Positions 14,726 through 14,922 of a stretch of DNA of 14,922 nucleotides are shown piece by piece; within the stretch, counting starts at the first letter, position 1, and the number at the start of each line of letters is the position of its first letter. Location of the stretch: assembly GCA_046050405.1 (NCBI GenBank), contig JBJOPY010000325.1, positions 1-14,922 of the forward strand. Direction: 5' to 3'. Position numbers and translations under genes: made by a program. The DNA comes from JADKCL01 sp046050405 (lineage in GTDB: Bacteria > Bacteroidota > Bacteroidia > J057 > JADKCL01). A model generated the notes under the pieces. It worked only from the letters and a program-made list of their open reading frames with translations. It was not told where the DNA came from and made no database searches.

Positions 14726-14922
14726 CTACATTGCCAGCTTGTGTATCGAGGGCTTGGTACGACTTACCTTGTGCAAGGATCGGAATTCCTTCAGCTCCCC
14801 GACAAAAAGCTTGTCGTCCCAAGTGAAAAGCGGCTGCAATTCGGCGAAGAGGTCGTCGGCCTTGTCGAAGGTGTCGATCAGGATCGTCCCCTCCGCGATG
14901 TAGTTCAATGCACCGCCGTAGC
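14726..14922 (-). CDS. C-terminal end of an unrecognised protein (runs in from right edge)
   Basis: The minus-strand frame is open from the window edge to a TAG at 14726-14728 and gives about 64 residues. It begins YGGALNYIAEGTILID, continues through DTFDKADDLFAELQPLFTWDD and FVGELKEFRSLHKV, and ends RTKPSIHKLAM. The alternating hydrophobic/acidic pattern looks like real coding sequence, while the last ~14 residues look less structured. An internal TTG at 14906-14908 could be read as a start, but the frame continues upstream without a break, so a partial gene is more likely than a 60-aa protein. I do not recognise the family and assign no function. The 177 bp between it and psd (14549-14725) contain only a weak AATGCG/CGCATT stem (609-614 and 629-634 of the 14,000s). 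Confidence 0.5.
   Translation of the reverse strand, partial: YGGALNYIAEGTILIDTFDKADDLFAELQPLFTWDDKLFVGELKEFRSLHKVSRTKPSIHKLAM

Noticed and set aside
14760..14775. AAGGTAAGT on the minus strand, resembling a eukaryotic 5' splice site at the end of the partial ORF
   Set aside because: All surrounding genes are bacterial and compactly arranged; the nine-base match is chance.

Overview
The window looks like an ordinary chromosomal stretch of a fairly GC-rich member of the Bacteroidota (GC looks close to 60% by eye, not counted). Evidence for the phylum: a YfhO-type membrane protein with the Bacteroidota N-terminal signature, a DUF4270 lipoprotein, a one-domain 'glycogen/starch synthase', an SDR-type L-threonine dehydrogenase, methylmalonyl-CoA epimerase, and several promoter candidates of the Bacteroidota form TTG-N(17-21)-TAnnTTTG. 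Shine-Dalgarno motifs are absent or weak before most starts, which also fits. A GC-rich Saprospiria-like lineage is my best guess, but it is not proven.

Layout. Positions 1-461 (minus) hold the start of a YfhO-family membrane protein that runs off the left edge. Positions 655-3462 (minus) are a complete DNA polymerase I. Positions 3586-5801 (minus) form a pantothenate/flippase cluster read as panC, a shortened panD-like ORF, then a LPG-synthase-TM/UPF0104-type integral membrane protein. Divergent from panC, 5949-8075 (plus) holds the GT5 N-terminal-domain protein and the DUF4270 lipoprotein, followed by glmS (8180-10012) and an SDR threonine dehydrogenase (10113-11069). Convergent with that is methylmalonyl-CoA epimerase (11129-11533, minus). 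From 11633 a two-gene plus-strand unit encodes an extended-SDR nucleotide-sugar enzyme and a LegC-like PLP aminotransferase, followed by phosphatidylserine decarboxylase (13880-14548). The right edge (14726-14922, minus) carries the C-terminal end of a gene I do not recognise.

How the genes fit together. GlmS makes glucosamine-6-phosphate for peptidoglycan and LPS. The SDR and LegC-like aminotransferase probably make an amino-sugar nucleotide for surface glycans. Psd makes phosphatidylethanolamine, and the UPF0104 and YfhO proteins are probably envelope proteins. PanC belongs to pantothenate/CoA synthesis. Tdh and methylmalonyl-CoA epimerase are stand-alone catabolic genes.

The most unusual item is at 4671-4877. 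Where other Bacteroidota are expected to have panD, there is a 68-codon open frame whose first ~50 residues align almost without gaps to PanD. It has kept the Gly-Ser self-cleavage site, but the catalytic Lys9 position is Ala and the C-terminal half is missing. Its stop codon overlaps the TTG start of the downstream membrane-protein gene. No mobile element, CRISPR array, tRNA or rRNA was seen, and no intergenic gap exceeds 300 bases.
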